The notes beneath the pieces are model-generated. The model searched no databases. It was not told the DNA's origin and saw nothing but the letters and a program-made list of their open reading frames with translations. From positions 17,787,001 to 17,851,000 of the forward strand of contig OZ020309.1 of NCBI GenBank assembly GCA_963971305.1: a stretch of DNA of 64,000 nt, read 5' to 3'. This stretch comes from Arcuatula senhousia. Lineage: Eukaryota > Mollusca > Bivalvia > Mytilida > Mytilidae. The translations under genes and the position numbers were made by a program. Below are positions 1-12,530 of the stretch, piece after piece (positions within the stretch are counted from its first letter, which is position 1; each line of letters starts with the position of its first letter).

Positions 1-532
1 CGTTGCTTAGATCGACATGAAAAGTATGAAACTAACTATTATATATAATGCAAAATGTCCATATTTAGAATAGAAGTGAAAATAAAAAAAGAATATCTTA
101 GAAGATAATATTTGTTTTCAAAATTATATCACCATGTCATTTATAATTGTTGTATTCATTTATTTGAAAATTTTAATTTTGTTAAACAGATATGGTATTT
201 TGAAAACATGTCACAATAATATCAAAATAAGAGTGTCGCTTTATTACCCTTTAGATTAAATAAAACACATTATTAAGCTGCTAATGTACTAATGATCCTT
301 ATAGCAAGTTCGTGATAAGGATAAATTATACTAGTCTGGAAGACCATTAACACACGTAGGTCATGCTGTTAAACAGAATATATACCTTTGATACTTTAAA
401 AATGTGAAAATAGTAACATAATATTCAATGTTGTAGTGTTTTCATTTAAAATCATATTTAACTTAAAATTAAAACATTTGAAAGTTGCAATAACGATTAG
501 CTTGCAAAATATTTTAACAAAATACAACAACG

Positions 533-1400
533 TTCCAGACAATAAAGTTTGCTACTCCTGGTGCGTTCCGTATATCAAAGACTCATCAAAAGCACTCTTC
601 ATAAAGTTGAAAATGCCTAATACTATATGACTATAAAGAGCAGAACAATAATACCCACCAGAAAGCCGGATTAGGAACCAAAATAATAATGAGATGTGGA
701 ATAAGTATGTGCGACACAGCCCACAATGCAGCGGCAATTCAGAAAAAAACACAATAAACAACCTCCAGCAGCCTTCAAAGAGGCCAGTAGGTGCTCCTCG
801 TGTTACTGCAATTGGCTCAAGATCTTTATAGATTACATATCATTCAAATCTAGCCCTGAAATAGTCAAAGATAGACTCACTTATCATTTAGACCAATCTC
901 TATCTGGGTTAAGAAGAACTTAAGTGTCTTGATAGTTTTGGAATTTCAACAAATAATTTATATCTTTGGTGTGTACTTTAACACAAAAGTGTTGATGCCG
1001 AAATAGGTTTACCTTGGGGAATAGGAACTCCACCAGAAGCGCTAACCATTAGGACTCTTAGAATAAAATCTAATAATAAATTTCTAGACAATTAATTTTC
1101 TACGCCTGGTGCGTGTTTCGTCTATTGAAACTCACCAGAAGCGCTCTACCAAAAGGTGATAATACCAATTATTATATGAATGTAAATATATGCAAAGAGC
1201 ATAGCACAATTATACCAAAATAGGGCAAATTAGAAAATAAAATATGACTAGGACAATCTATGTCTGGGGAGTGAAGAACCTAAGTGTTTTGATAATAATG
1301 GAATTCAAAAGAATAATTTATAGCTTTGGGGTCTTCTCAAGCACAAAAGGGTTGATTCCTGAGTGGACAAACCTCAGAGAAAACTCCATCAACAGCGCTA
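533..1400 (-). repeat. Composite dispersed repeat (358-bp family plus 'gatgtggaataag' family)
   Basis: Two decayed copies of the 358-bp family in reverse orientation: the 'gttccagacaataaa' motif near 533 and the 'tctacgcctggtgcg' motif near 1099. Between them, at 692-930, is a copy of the 'gatgtggaataagt' family. The segment about 895-1180 resembles the longer arm of the same mussel repeat (paired 'accagaagcgct' motifs). The short reading frames here belong to the repeat and are not genes. Confidence 0.6.
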
Positions 1401-2439
1401 TGCATCATGAATGTTAGAAATGAAAATTACAACAAAGTTACAGTCAATAAATTCAGAGTTATTAGAGGTAAACATTCAACTCCATTGTTACCTTGTTATA
1501 TTTTTTCGTATATAAACATGAATGAGAAACACGAACTATTGTATATTTATGCTCAAATTAGTCAAAGATTTACAAAGGTTTATTGATAAAATGATCATTA
1601 AGTATAAATATTGTCACATGAGGAAAGGCAGACAGGCCAAGGAGCAAAGGTAATGTATGTTAGTTTAATCTTTCAAATGTTCATTCTTTTTTATGTATAT
1701 TGCTAATATCTAGATTCATATCCTTTCAGTTTTTATCTCTGTTTGGTTTAACATTTTTAAAGTCATTCAGTCTGGATTAGCTAATTCGACATATATTTAC
1801 ATCAGATATCAAACTGTTGTTAACTGTTGCATAAAACCGATCACTCTGAAAAGCAGACCGTACCTTTCAAAACAAAAAACCGGACTATGGTCAGCTTTTT
1901 AGATAACCCAAGATGACCAGGCAAGTTAGCGCATCTTATAAGAGAACGGACTGTTCAGAGACACTTGTATTTAGTGATAACACACCATTTATTTACTATT
2001 AGCTCATTGTTTATTTGTTAGCAATAAAAAATGACCACGAAAGTATGAAATCTTAAAGTGGGAACTTATAACAAAAGATTTATTAAAAACGTAATTGAAT
2101 TTTCTGGTAGGATTTTGATTGTCCGAATATCTTCAATATAACCTAATTCAATTATTCAAGCTGATAACAGTTTTTTTCTTTATGCATATAATAAACAAAT
2201 CAGGATATGTAATTCACTCAAAGGCCTTGTAAGATATTATATGCTTCTTGGAATTCTATCTTTTTTTTCAAATTCATATAACCTCATTTATTGATTGATA
2301 ATTTCTTTAACCCATATTTGTGAGCTAGAATATTGAAATTGAAACAATGTCAAGTTTTATGTTTCTCAAATCAAGAGGAGATGACAAGACAGAAAATTTA
2401 AGATTAAAATACAAAATTCCAAAGGGTATCAAGGAAGAA

Positions 2440-2535
2440 GCGAAAAGGGCAGCAATATGACATTCCGAAAGGGCAAGAACAAAACTGGTAAACACGAACA
2501 AGAACAGCACGAGGAAACACAAAACACAAGATCAA
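2440..2535 (-). repeat. Fragment of 'ccctttcggactttt' dispersed repeat family
   Basis: Reverse-orientation fragment ('cattccgaaagggcaag', 'cacgaggaaacacaaaacac') of a roughly 200-bp family that also occurs near 5.9, 6.7, 9.3, 10.7, 12.4, 21.6, 25.1, 55.8 and 56.1 kb. Confidence 0.6.
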
Positions 2536-2540
2536 TCGAA

Positions 2541-3522
2541 CAGAAATGAATAATGTGAACTTCTGTTTTATTAGTATACAGTATTTTTCGATTCTTTATA
2601 TTCTATTTTAACCCTAGTTATATGTTAAAGATTATAATAAATTCGCAATTATAACTTGATGCCAAAATGAAATTTTAGTCATTTTATTTTTAACCAATGT
2701 TTTCGGAAACATTATATGTATTGGATGATTTGAAGTCATATCTTACAAAAGATTAGCTTTGATTTTTACCGCCTTACACATTTCATCAAATAAAATACTT
2801 CAGTTAACAGTAAAATATGGTAAAGGTAGGAAGATGACTGAATAAAATATCTTTACTAAAGTAAATAGTTCCATTGGATTTTAAACTGCTGAAATTCTTT
2901 CGTTTCTTTTTGCGTCTTTAACACGCGTTTTATATACATTATTGATATGGGACACAGTCTCACATATGTGGAAACTTAGAAAAATCGATTGAAACGGGAT
3001 GTGCTGAGTGCGTGCAAGCGCTCTATAAATTATAGTTATCGCCGATAAACTGGGTTTCACAACGCAAACAATAGTTTACGGAAAATAAAAGAAGTAAATG
3101 TTTTTGTTACTTTCCCATGCAATATATATTTATAAATGATATGGCACGCGAAGGTAACAATAACAAAAACTTAGATAGCATTGTTACAAACTCCACGCGT
3201 TTCGTAATTATATTAGAATGTCCCTGTGGAATAAGAATTTGGGTACAGAAAGCATTGTAAAGATAACTTGCATACATTTGAAAATCATGGACGATTCTGT
3301 TAAATCTGTTGAATTACAGAAAAATAAATCCTAGTTACATTCACAACTACATAAGGTGTACTTCTTGCAAGTTCTCATAAAGTTTTAGCCAATGTTTTCG
3401 GACACATTACATGTATTGCATGATTTCAAGCCATGTTACAAAAATGTTAAGCTTTGATTTAAACGGAAACATAAAACAAAAACATTTATTTCTTTTATTT
3501 TCTGATTTGTTTATAGGACAAC
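2541..3522. other. No gene seen
   Basis: AT-rich sequence without a convincing reading frame. A 'gataaactgggtttcacaa' motif near 3045, followed by 'caatagtttacgg', recurs in similar form near 4340-4387, so part of this stretch belongs to a dispersed repeat. Confidence 0.5.
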
Positions 3523-3968
3523 ACTCTCTCCGTGACCGACTCTAAGACCAAGGTTACAAGAAAATGCGTTTCATCCAGTCCCTAAAAAATCTCCCGTTGT
3601 TATCAGCCACTGGTGGAAAAATTCAAAATTAAGTTGAACGTGTTGATTAGCGTTTGTTTTGATAAGTGTTTTGCTGATTGTTGTACTGATATGATCATCT
3701 TGCTATCCCTATTATGTCTTTACAACTGTGTTGCGTTGTGTGTTACTACCGGACCCTTAGATCCCAATGTCTAAAGAGAGGTTTGGTGCGCCATAAATCC
3801 TGGTTTTACCCATCATTTTATGTGAAATGCCTGTACCAAGTCAGGACCATTGCGATCTATAACTATTCCGGTGTGTCTTCCATGTTTTTTTTTCTCTTGG
3901 ACATTGATGTATATTGATCCTCCAAGTTCGGTTATTTTGTTATTACCTTTATTCATGAAATTCTGTTA
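3523..3968 (+). pseudogene. Decayed 3' end of a Penelope-like retroelement, copy A
   Basis: From 3523 the DNA matches the last part of the reverse transcriptase reading frame at 27447-27580: 'cgtgaccgact', 'tacaagaaaatgcgt' and 'tatcagccact' occur in the same order. It then matches the untranslated tail seen at 27600-28230 ('tgcctgtaccaagtcagg', 'ttgttattaccttta'). The frame is broken and the catalytic part is absent, so this is a 5'-truncated dead copy. Confidence 0.65.
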
Positions 3969-4367
3969 AGTAGTGTTAAAGGACTTTCGTCCACAAGTTA
4001 TGATTTCATATTTACGTTTTAGTCAAAATCAGCTTTTTAACGTAAGGTATAAACACCGAACAACTGGGTTTATCATTCGGAAACTATTGTTTGAAAACGC
4101 ATGTGATTATTTCGATTGTTTGTTAATTTGCGGTCTCTTATGAAGATCTTCAATACTTATTAGGGTTTCTCGGTGATAAACTAAGGGCATCAATTGCAAA
4201 CTATAGTTAACATAGTTAAATGCTGTTTTGTAAACTATTGTTATCTAGATATAGATAACTTTGGTTTCACAAACGCTAATAATAGTTGATATATTCAGCC
4301 TCCTGGTGATAATCTGAGTTAAATGATCGCAGTCTTTAGTAATCGCTCGATAAACCTAGTTTTACAA

Positions 4368-4387
4368 CCGTAAACTATAGTTTACGG
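4368..4387. repeat. Perfect 20-bp palindrome
   Basis: CCGTAAACTATAGTTTACGG is its own reverse complement. It follows a 'gataaacctagttttacaa' motif that resembles the sequence near 3045, so it may be the end of a small inverted-repeat element. No function is visible. Confidence 0.6.
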
Positions 4388-4399
4388 ACGACACATGAT

Positions 4400-5910
4400 A
4401 TTTTGCGTTGGTAAAGTATCATTTGCATGAGTTGCACAAAATTCGACAACTTGTTTCTAGTTTCACAAGGCCTGGTTGGACGATCTAAATATCCACATAA
4501 AAGGTTGTTATCTCAAGAACACAAGTACACCAAAAACCTGCTATTATATCAGTTTGGTGATAGCTTTGTTGATGTAATTAAGAGTTGTTTGTCATTTCCT
4601 GCAACAAATAAATAAACGTTAACTAAGATGTCAAAATGCTCAAATTTCAAGAAATTTAAGTTCTTCAATAACGACATGGCGATTCTGCTCATTCATTAAA
4701 AAAATAATTCATAATTAAAGTATTATCTGTCAATATTACTATTTTGGTTCATTGTTTAACTTAAAATATTTTAAAAAAAATTGTCGATCTTTTGGAAAGG
4801 ATCTTAAACCATATTATATCATTTAAGCTTGTTAATTCAGGAAAAAAATGTCTGTAACAAGCTTAACAATAATTGACAATAGCAATTTTTATCTATCTAG
4901 ATCAATACACAGCAATTGCATTAAATTTTGACAGATTTTCAAATTTCATTTAGAAAAAATCTCTAAAAATTCAAATGAAATTTTATTTATTTCGAAATGA
5001 CGCTAGATTAAGACACAGTTGTATTGTGTGAAAGTTGTTGATTTTAAGCTTTATCATTATTTGCAATACCTCATAAAAGAACATAAAATCCTTGATAAAA
5101 TGTAAATTGTTTGTTTACATTAATGACCTGTATTTTGTACACCTAAAATTGTTTAGCAAAGCTGAATTAACAAAATATTAAACGGGTTACAAGGCAATAT
5201 ATTTTAAGCATAGTTCTTACGGTTGCTTTAGTATGTATTCGTTAAAACAAAATGAAAATATTTCTTAAAATAATACAATAATAAAAGTCACCTCACGATT
5301 TCTCATACCATGTACATATTCATTATTTTAGATTTATTTGTTAATCGTCTTTAGAAATGTAGTCGTAAGGGGCTGAAAAAGAGGAATTACCAAATTAAAA
5401 AAAAACTTGTCATAAGCTTATGATTATTAAACTAAATAAAATTGACTGCTATTTCGATTGGTAGTTTATATGTGATTGGTGGTTACGCAGTTGACGAAAA
5501 AAATTACGAATAATTGACGAAAAAACTTTAAAATTTCACTTTAGTCTCATGCTGATTACAATGAGGAGTAAATAAAAGTGATAACAACAGAAAGATTATG
5601 CTGGGGTCCCATATATTTTGCTGTTAATAGTGCAGCGAACAAAGCGAATATATGAAGGTAAAAATAAATTCATAAAAAAGCAAAATAATAAAGCATTAAA
5701 ACGGAAATGCCTCGTTAATCTAAAATAAATGATGTTGTTGGCCAGAAAAAAAATGTTAATTTTTAATTTAATTAATGCTGGTATGAAGAGATATATCTAC
5801 AAATATTAATTCTCATATATACAAAATCTTCACAGGTTATTTACTAATGAAGTATAACCTTATTTGCCTTTCTAGTGTTAGGTAGCCTTGGTTAGTTAGT
5901 AAGTAAAAAG
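4400..5910. other. No gene seen
   Basis: Very AT-rich sequence. Reading frames are short and show no family resemblance. No RNA gene or clear repeat boundary was seen. Confidence 0.5.
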
Positions 5911-5914
5911 CAGA

Positions 5915-6900
5915 GGTACCAATTGGGCATCCGAATGTCAAAGTCCGAAAGGGCAGATACGAAACCAGTAAACACAAGGACAGGACAAAAAATCAGACAA
6001 CATATGAAACACGGAAACGCAAAATCTATTGAATATCAATTAACATTGCGAGATCTAGTCACAATGAGAGTGAACCCAGGTGCCCCGGAGGAATGAGCAT
6101 TTCCTGCCTGCTATTGCACACCCGTCGCGCTGCAATTTCCAATTCAGTGTGTCAAATCCGGTAAAGTAAGTTAAAAATTTAAATAGAATCAATTTAAACG
6201 TTTGTGTCCTCGATCACCACGAAAACATTTACAGATATGTACAATTCTTTAGTATAGTTCATGTCCGATGTACAAATAAAGAATAACATGTTTTATTGAC
6301 ACACTAGGAAGGCTTTGTACAAAACTATATGACGAACGCGATGACTTCAACTTTCCAATAGTTAACTTTCCCTTTCTGTGTAGCAACATTCCGTCCGCTC
6401 CAGGATATATCACAAATGATTCGTTATTCCAGAGCATGAAGGGAGTATAACGACTTCCTTCATAGAGCTGCACGGCTGACAGCAAATTGTTAACACAGGT
6501 GTACGTTCCTCCAAGGTTGTTGTCATCGATGAAGAAATTTTACGGAAGACATCATGTGCTTGTATACAAATACGGGATTTCTATCTCTCAGAAGAGCACA
6601 GATTGTGGTTTGACATAGAGTTTGGTAATGTCATCCTTTCCGGATTTGACCAACACTAGATCGATCTTTGGCAACGTGACGGGTGTGCTAAATTAAGCAC
6701 GAACTGCTTACTCTTCCGGAGCACCTGGGTTAACTTCGTTTCGACCTGAGTTCACGTTGCTGAATGCGGTTTTCTTGTTATGTGTGTGTGGTTTTTTTAT
6801 GTTGTTGTGTGGTTTGTTTTGTTATGATGATTTTTTGTCTGCCGGTTTTGTCTTTGTCTTAACGTTTTTATAATGTTGATTACCCCTTGGTACACATTTG
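5915..6900. mobile_element. Foldback pair enclosing a retroelement fragment
   Basis: Two copies of the 'ccctttcggacttt' family face each other: 5915-6130 in reverse ('aagtccgaaagggcag' to 'gcacacccgtcg') and about 6672-6900 forward ('gacgggtgtgct' to 'tggtacacatttg'). The inner ends are complementary ('cacacccgtc' and 'gacgggtgtg'). The 540-bp core holds a Penelope-like reverse transcriptase remnant. The layout fits a foldback element that captured or was invaded by retroelement sequence. Confidence 0.5.
6296..6614 (+). pseudogene. Penelope-like reverse transcriptase C-terminal remnant
   Basis: Translation of the + strand gives pieces typical of the C-terminal part of Penelope-like reverse transcriptases. 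KLYDERDDFNFPIVNFPF (about 6320-6375) and CSNIPSAPGY are followed, after a break, by a frame reading SKLLTQVY and then KKFYGRHHVLVYKYGIS, ending in a stop at about 6615. The catalytic YxDD block is missing and the middle is deleted, so it is dead. The C-terminal half (FYGRHH type) differs from the copy at 26.9-27.6 kb, so two subfamilies are present. It lies between the inverted arms at 5915-6130 and 6672-6900. Confidence 0.7.
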
Positions 6901-6929
6901 CTTCTTTCATACCTCTCATATTGTCATAA

Positions 6930-7900
6930 TATTTATTAGATATAGCTTCTTTTAACAAAAAATGTATTGCATATTGAAAACCTGTGACAATTCTTTCAAA
7001 TTATATGTTATTTAATCACCCATATCATAAATATTAAGCTAATAATTTGCTCATATCTTATAACAAATTCGTGATAAGGCTTCATCATACTAAATTTGAT
7101 AGGTGTTGGCCATCATGTGAGCATACAATAAAACAGAATATATTAGCAAACATTAAATGATAAAATAATTGCATAAAATTTGTGTTAAAAAATCGACCAT
7201 TTTTGTACATGTATATTTATTGTTATTTTAAAGACATTGTTATTGGAATGTGTCTACAATATTGGATGATATATTCAGTATTGAAACACAAGGACTAGAT
7301 ATATTGATGAAATAATGCTTGAAACTTAATTCTTGAGAAACTGGATGTGATAACATTCCATTATTTCCATAGTTTATTGTTGTTTATAATAAGATTTTCA
7401 CAACAAAAAAGTTAAGTCTCGTAAAACAATATTACAAGTAAAAGAGTTTTTAAAGAAAACCAAAATTTAATCTGTTGATAAGATTTCTATTTTTATTCAA
7501 GCTGGTCAAAGTTTCCTGTTTATTTTATTTACAATTTAAAATTTCATTATTCATCTTATTTCCTTGTAACTTGTAATTTGTAGCCAACCCATCTCAAAAT
7601 GAAACGGAATGAGCATAGACTTTTCGTAGAAATGTGAGACAATGCAAAAAATATAAAAATCCCGTATTTCACACTATTCAGGCTGACGATAGTGTTACGT
7701 TATGTTGTGAATACTAAATGTTACGTAATTCAACCAGACTTAGACTCTAAAGGTTGGCCAATCCTATCTTAGAGTAAAATATAATGATTTTAATGTAAAA
7801 CTTGTCCCATTTATAGATTGAAAATTTCATTAACACAGATATGCAAAAAAAATTAAATTGAAACAATGTCAAAGTTCACGTTTATCTGATCTAGAACAAA
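6930..7900. repeat. Diverged segmental duplication, copy 2
   Basis: Collinear with 160-2380: shared blocks near 7070 ('aaattcgtgataagg'), 7132 and 7860 ('gaaacaatgtcaa'). A block near 7713 ('atgttacgtaattca') also recurs near 11702, linking this unit to a third copy at about 11.5-11.9 kb. No open gene remains. Confidence 0.45.
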
Positions 7901-8022
7901 AGTAAAAACAAAAAAGAAAATGTTCGATTAGAATACAGTTTCACCATCGGGATATAATAAGGGTTACATTCAAATCAAAATATTGCCTCCCAAAAAACAA
8001 CTTGGTCAATATAATCATAATA

Positions 8023-8541
8023 CAAATGACAACAAAGTTCCAGACAATAAATTTTGCTACGCCTGACGCGCGTTTCGTCTATTCAAGACTCATCAGAGGC
8101 GCTCTACCAAAAATATTGAAAATGCCAAACACTGTATGAATATGAAGAGCATAGAACAGTATAACCAAAAATACCAAACTGGGGAACCAAATTATTACTA
8201 AGACATTCAACCTATGTCTGGAGTAGGAAGAACCTTAGGGTTTAGACAATTTTGAAATTTATACGGATAATTTAAAGCTTTGATGTATTCTCCAACTCAA
8301 AAGTGTTGGTGCCGGAGCGGGCTAACCTCGGGGAATTAAAACTCCACCAGCAGTGCTAACCTTCACGTGTGTTCGAAATACAAATGACAACAAAGTTCCA
8401 GACAATAAATTTTGCTACGCCTGACGCGCGTTTCGTCTATTCAAGACTCATCAGAGGCGCTCTACCAAAAATATTGAAAATGCCAAACACTGTATGAATA
8501 TGAAGAGCATAGAACAGTATAACCAAAAATACCAAACTGGG
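8023..8541 (-). repeat. 358-bp tandem repeat, 1.45 units, reverse orientation
   Basis: The segment from 8023 recurs at 8381 almost without change up to 8541, a period of 358 bp. The near identity implies a recent duplication. The unit contains 'cgcctgacgcgcgtttcg', 'gtgccggagcgggctaac' and 'ctccaccagcagtgcta'. The same period occurs at 16.2-16.8 kb. Confidence 0.85.
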
Positions 8542-9227
8542 GAACATAACATAACATAACATTGTTTTCATTTTTGTTAACATATACATGTCACAAACAT
8601 GTCAAAAAAGGTTCCTGCATTATTCAAATGCATGAATAGAATTCAAATTAACCTATTTTCGTTAAATGATCACTCTAAAAGATTCGCGATAAGTAAACAT
8701 TATATAGTTTGTTATATCATTTTTTAAAAACATGTTTTTTTTTAATTTAAAATCAGACCTAAATACAATATTTTATAATTTACATATACTAAATCCACGA
8801 CGGGTGTAAAAACAAGTAATTTGGTTTTATTAAATATGCATATGTCAAGGAGTTACCTCTGATCAGCAGCATTTAATTAAAGTAGTGAAAGGTCAAAAAC
8901 CAAAAGTATTTAAAGAAATACTCAAAACACCATAAAATTCGAACTAGAAAAAAAAAATATCGACCATGTGTAACACAAGGAAAGATACCCGGGGTTTTTA
9001 AAATAATTTAAAATTCACACGTTGAAACAAATGATGTCTATGGAATCTCATTCTATGTTTTTTCAATTATGTTTCTGCATAAAAATAAAAATATAACAAG
9101 ATCGAATACATTTCGCATAAATATTTATTTTTCTATCTCTTGATTTGTCAGAATAAGTGTCCGTCATTTCGTCTGTTTGTTAGACATAATTCTACAATAT
9201 TCCTCTCCAAAAACCAGAAACAAGCTT
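8542..9227. other. No gene seen
   Basis: AT-rich sequence with no convincing reading frame or RNA gene. Confidence 0.5.
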
Positions 9228-9432
9228 TTAGGCAAGCAGGAACTGTTTACTCTTCTGGAGCAACTGAATTCACTTTCGTTACGACTTGAGTTCGCATTGT
9301 TGATTGCTTTTTGTGCTTTTAGTTTAGTGTTTCTTTGTGCTGTTGGTGTTTATATATACTGGTTTTGTCTTGCTCTTTCGGACTTGTGTCATTTGAATGT
9401 CCCATTGCTACCTATTTGCTTCTTTGAAAAGG
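9228..9432 (+). repeat. 'ccctttcggacttt' dispersed repeat, forward copy
   Basis: Runs from 'ggcaagcaggaactgttta' to 'ttgcttctttga'. An open frame of 86 codons crosses it, but it has no ATG start and the same sequence recurs in many non-coding places, so I do not call a gene. Confidence 0.7.
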
Positions 9433-9469
9433 TGTAACAAGATAAAATACGGAACTACTTAAATTAGCC

Positions 9470-10560
9470 TTAAAGTTAAGTTCAAAATTCCTACCCATAA
9501 CCCTTAACTTATGTTTAAATGCAAATATTTCAAAATTAAAGAAATACAAGGAGGTGTATTCTTTTAACAGGAACTGATTATATGCTTTCAATCACTCATC
9601 CCCTTTCCCCTAAAAAATCAAATAAGCAAACTATTTTTAGTTTTCATAATTGGGCCACAAAGATATTAACAGCATTGAAAAGGTTTAGTTTCACCCTCTA
9701 ATTGTGACGGTAATGATTAAACCTGGGTTCTCCACGGCCTCAATTTTATTTCTTGATATCATGAATTCTTGGTAACAGATATATTTAGTATGCATAAAAC
9801 ATTGCGTGCTTTTACAATATGTTGGTATTGTTATCACCGTGATATAAATACTGCAAGTGACAACAGAAAAAAATATCATTTTAAATTTCTACTAGAAACT
9901 AAAAAGGTAAGAAACTACTTTATGTCATATTCATTTTTAGATAAGGGTAGTAACAAAACTACCGAATCTGCAGTGCTTATATAATGTTTTTTTAATATAT
10001 TTCAGTGTTTTACGTAACTCTGTGCAGAAAAAAATATGAAAAAAATAAAAATGATGTTAAGATATATCAATGCAATTATGATTACAAAATGTTTAATCTA
10101 ATAGACCAGAAATAAAAACAATAACTTAAGGTTTTTTTTCTTTTTACACTTCAATTCTAATTTCTGCTTTCAGCATTTTAACATTTCGTGTTGTCTTTTG
10201 CGCAAACAGATTTTTTCTTCAGATTTTAAATGCATCCTCAGTACTTCTGTGATTTCTGCTATGTTGATAATAAAAAACCTGAATTGAATTGTCGTTTTAA
10301 AGAAAAAGCAACAACTTTGATTGTAATTTCATAACGGTATCGATACCAATTTTTAAAGACCTGGCCAAACAGTACATTAAATTTTCTTCTTGTGAAAAGA
10401 AACGGTAAAACGATTTAATTATCTTAGATGCCTTAAAGACAGCAAACAATAATATGCCATGAAGACCACGGTTTAATTAATGAAAAATATTATATAAAAT
10501 TTTGATTTAATAAATGTCAATGCTAAATAAATGATCTGCGAAAAAAAATGCAGGAAATAT
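9470..10560. repeat. Segmental duplication unit, partner of 12.5-13.26 kb
   Basis: Collinear matches to 12.56-13.26 kb: 'ggaggtgtattctt' (9550) with 'ggaggtgcattctt' (12588), 'tgtgacggtaatga' (9702) with the same near 12741, 'ttcttggtaa' (9766) with 12808, 'ctgcaagtg' (9850) with 12894, and 'aaatgatctgcgaaa' (10531) with 13228. Both units follow a copy of the 'ccctttcggacttt' repeat. They are well diverged, so the duplication is old. Confidence 0.55.
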
Positions 10561-10654
10561 CTATGTCAACTGTGGTTACCGCGAATTGTTGATATATTTC
10601 AAATGAGAACAGATGTTAGATTAACATTAATAATTTTGGAGTAAATAATGTAAC

Positions 10655-11070
10655 TCCTGTAACGACTTGAATGAGCGTTGATTTCCGTTCGACTGATTTT
10701 GTGTTTTGTGTTTCTTCGTGCTGTTTATGTTCATGTTTACCGGTTTCGTCGTTGCCCTTTCGGACTTTTATCACTTGCATGTCCCATAAGTGCCTCTTTG
10801 CGTCCGAATTCGACCCACATTTGATCGTTTACTAAATGACGTGTGTGCTATAGAATGCGAAATGAACTAACCACTCTTATTCTGAAACACCCAAGTTTAC
10901 TATCGATTGACTTGGTGTTTATGTTGCTGATTGAAGTTGGATTATAATATATGTGTTGTCTTCGTGTGGTGGTGTGCACTACGGCATTGAGTTGTTTTAT
11001 GCGCACCAATCAAGTCTTAGACCTGTTGAATTTACGACATTTAATCGTCCGATTGGTACACTTTTGATTC
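10655..11070 (+). repeat. Two direct copies of the 'ccctttcggacttt' family
   Basis: One copy at about 10655-10815 ('tgccctttcggactttta') and a more decayed copy at about 10840-11070 ('gacgtgtgtgctatag', 'cactcttattctgaaacac'). The second contains an 87-codon open frame that I treat as chance. Confidence 0.55.
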
Positions 11071-12385
11071 TTGAAAACATATCAAAAATAGTTAAGGCGA
11101 AACTGATATACTGCATCGCAACATCCGTGAAATTGAATACTAAGGGAGCGTATAATCATTCAAATGGGTTGGTAATATGCATATTATGTAAAAGGGCAAA
11201 TATTTGGAACCTTTAGTTAATGTTTTTTGTTTAAAACACAATATTGTAAATTTCAAAATTATTTTATAAACAAATTGTGTCAACATGATCTCTTGAAATT
11301 CCTGGCCTTCAATTCGCTGAAAAAAATGTATTTAAAATGTGTTCATAAACCTGGTTTTAGGCAGTATTCTTATATACAGGTCTTTGATATTTTCAAGCCA
11401 GCGCTTTTTTAGTCCAAAATATATGCCATGAAAAGCCGATCGTCTTGACCGTGGTACGCTCTTGATATCAGACCACGTTTCCTTTTGATATACCTTTAAC
11501 TTTCCAAGAAAGTGCATATAATGTATCTGCTTTTAAACCATTTTTTGCAAGAAAAGACTGCACTGATAATACGCCATTCATTTATTATTTTGTTCGTCGC
11601 AAAAAAATTTCCACGAAAAGTTAAATCTCCGAAAGAAAAAGAAAAAGTTTATTTATAGATAAACGAAAGCTGATAAGGGTGCTTTTAGGTTAAATGGTTC
11701 AATGTTACGTAATTCACCCAACATCCTTTTACCATAGTTTGCCAAATCTTTTTAAAAATCAAATGTATGTGTAAAATATTTTCCACTTAACATTTAAGAA
11801 TAGATAACACAATTATAGATCAAAAACATTGTCGATACTGATCTTTTCACTAGAACATCGAATAGAGACAATGTCAAGAGTTGTGTTTCTCAAATCTAGA
11901 ATTGAAGAAAACCAAAGAAAGGAAATAATAGGTTGAACATTTATCTTTTAAAACACTATCCAGTTGAATATGGAATTTCTAACACCAAGGGAATTCAATT
12001 TGGTTATTTTAATGACGAGGCTTGCCGAGCGATTAAAATATCAAATTCATATCACGAGATGTTTGAAATTCTATAGTCATCGAGTAGTCAGAATCAACAA
12101 GGTTTTCTCTAATTTCTACAGGTAAATATGGTTGCTCATCAGTGAAACGTGCAATTACACTGAGAACAAAACTTTCTCTAGAGGTGAGAAATATTCTTTT
12201 TTCAAAAACTGGTTGAGAGTTGATAAAATGGATGAAAATTAAAGAACAAAGTATTTTACCATCGTATCGTAATTTATTAAGAATTACATACATACTTGTA
12301 TTTCTTTGCTTTTTTTAAAAAATGCAACAAGATAACAAATGGAACTACTTGATTAAGCACCAATGTTTTACTAGTATTCCAAATT
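11071..12385. other. No gene seen; third diverged duplicate
   Basis: About 11.45-11.9 kb keeps short blocks shared with copies 1 and 2 ('aatgttacgtaattca' at 11702, 'gacaatgtcaaga' at 11868). The rest shows no family resemblance. The frames at 12033-12293 (- strand) have no recognisable domain. Confidence 0.4.
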
Positions 12386-12530
12386 CGCGTTGTTTATTTC
12401 TGATTGGCTGATTTTGTGTTTTGTGTTTCTTCGTGCTGTTCTTGTTTGTGCGTACTGGTTTTGTTGTTGCCCTTTCGAACTTTTGACACTCGAAATGCCC
12501 AATCTGTGCCTCTTTGCTTCTCTCCTAATC
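12386..12530 (+). repeat. 'ccctttcggacttt' dispersed repeat, forward copy
   Basis: Matches the family from 'attcgcgttgtttatttctg' to 'tgcctctttgcttctc'. The overlapping 116-codon frame lies partly in this repeat and partly in the duplicated DNA that follows, and it is not supported as a gene. Confidence 0.65.

Larger units (their letters stand above)
1..2540. repeat. Diverged segmental duplication, copy 1
   Basis: No gene is visible here. Short collinear blocks match 6.93-7.9 kb: the 'ttcgtgataagg' block near 310 recurs near 7070, 'aaacagaatatat' near 372 recurs near 7132, and the 'gaaacaatgtcaa' block near 2340 recurs near 7860 and, weaker, near 11870. The order is kept, so this looks like an old tandem duplication broken up by later repeats (533-1400, 2440-2535). 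I see no conserved reading frame in the copies. What was duplicated is unknown. Confidence 0.45.
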
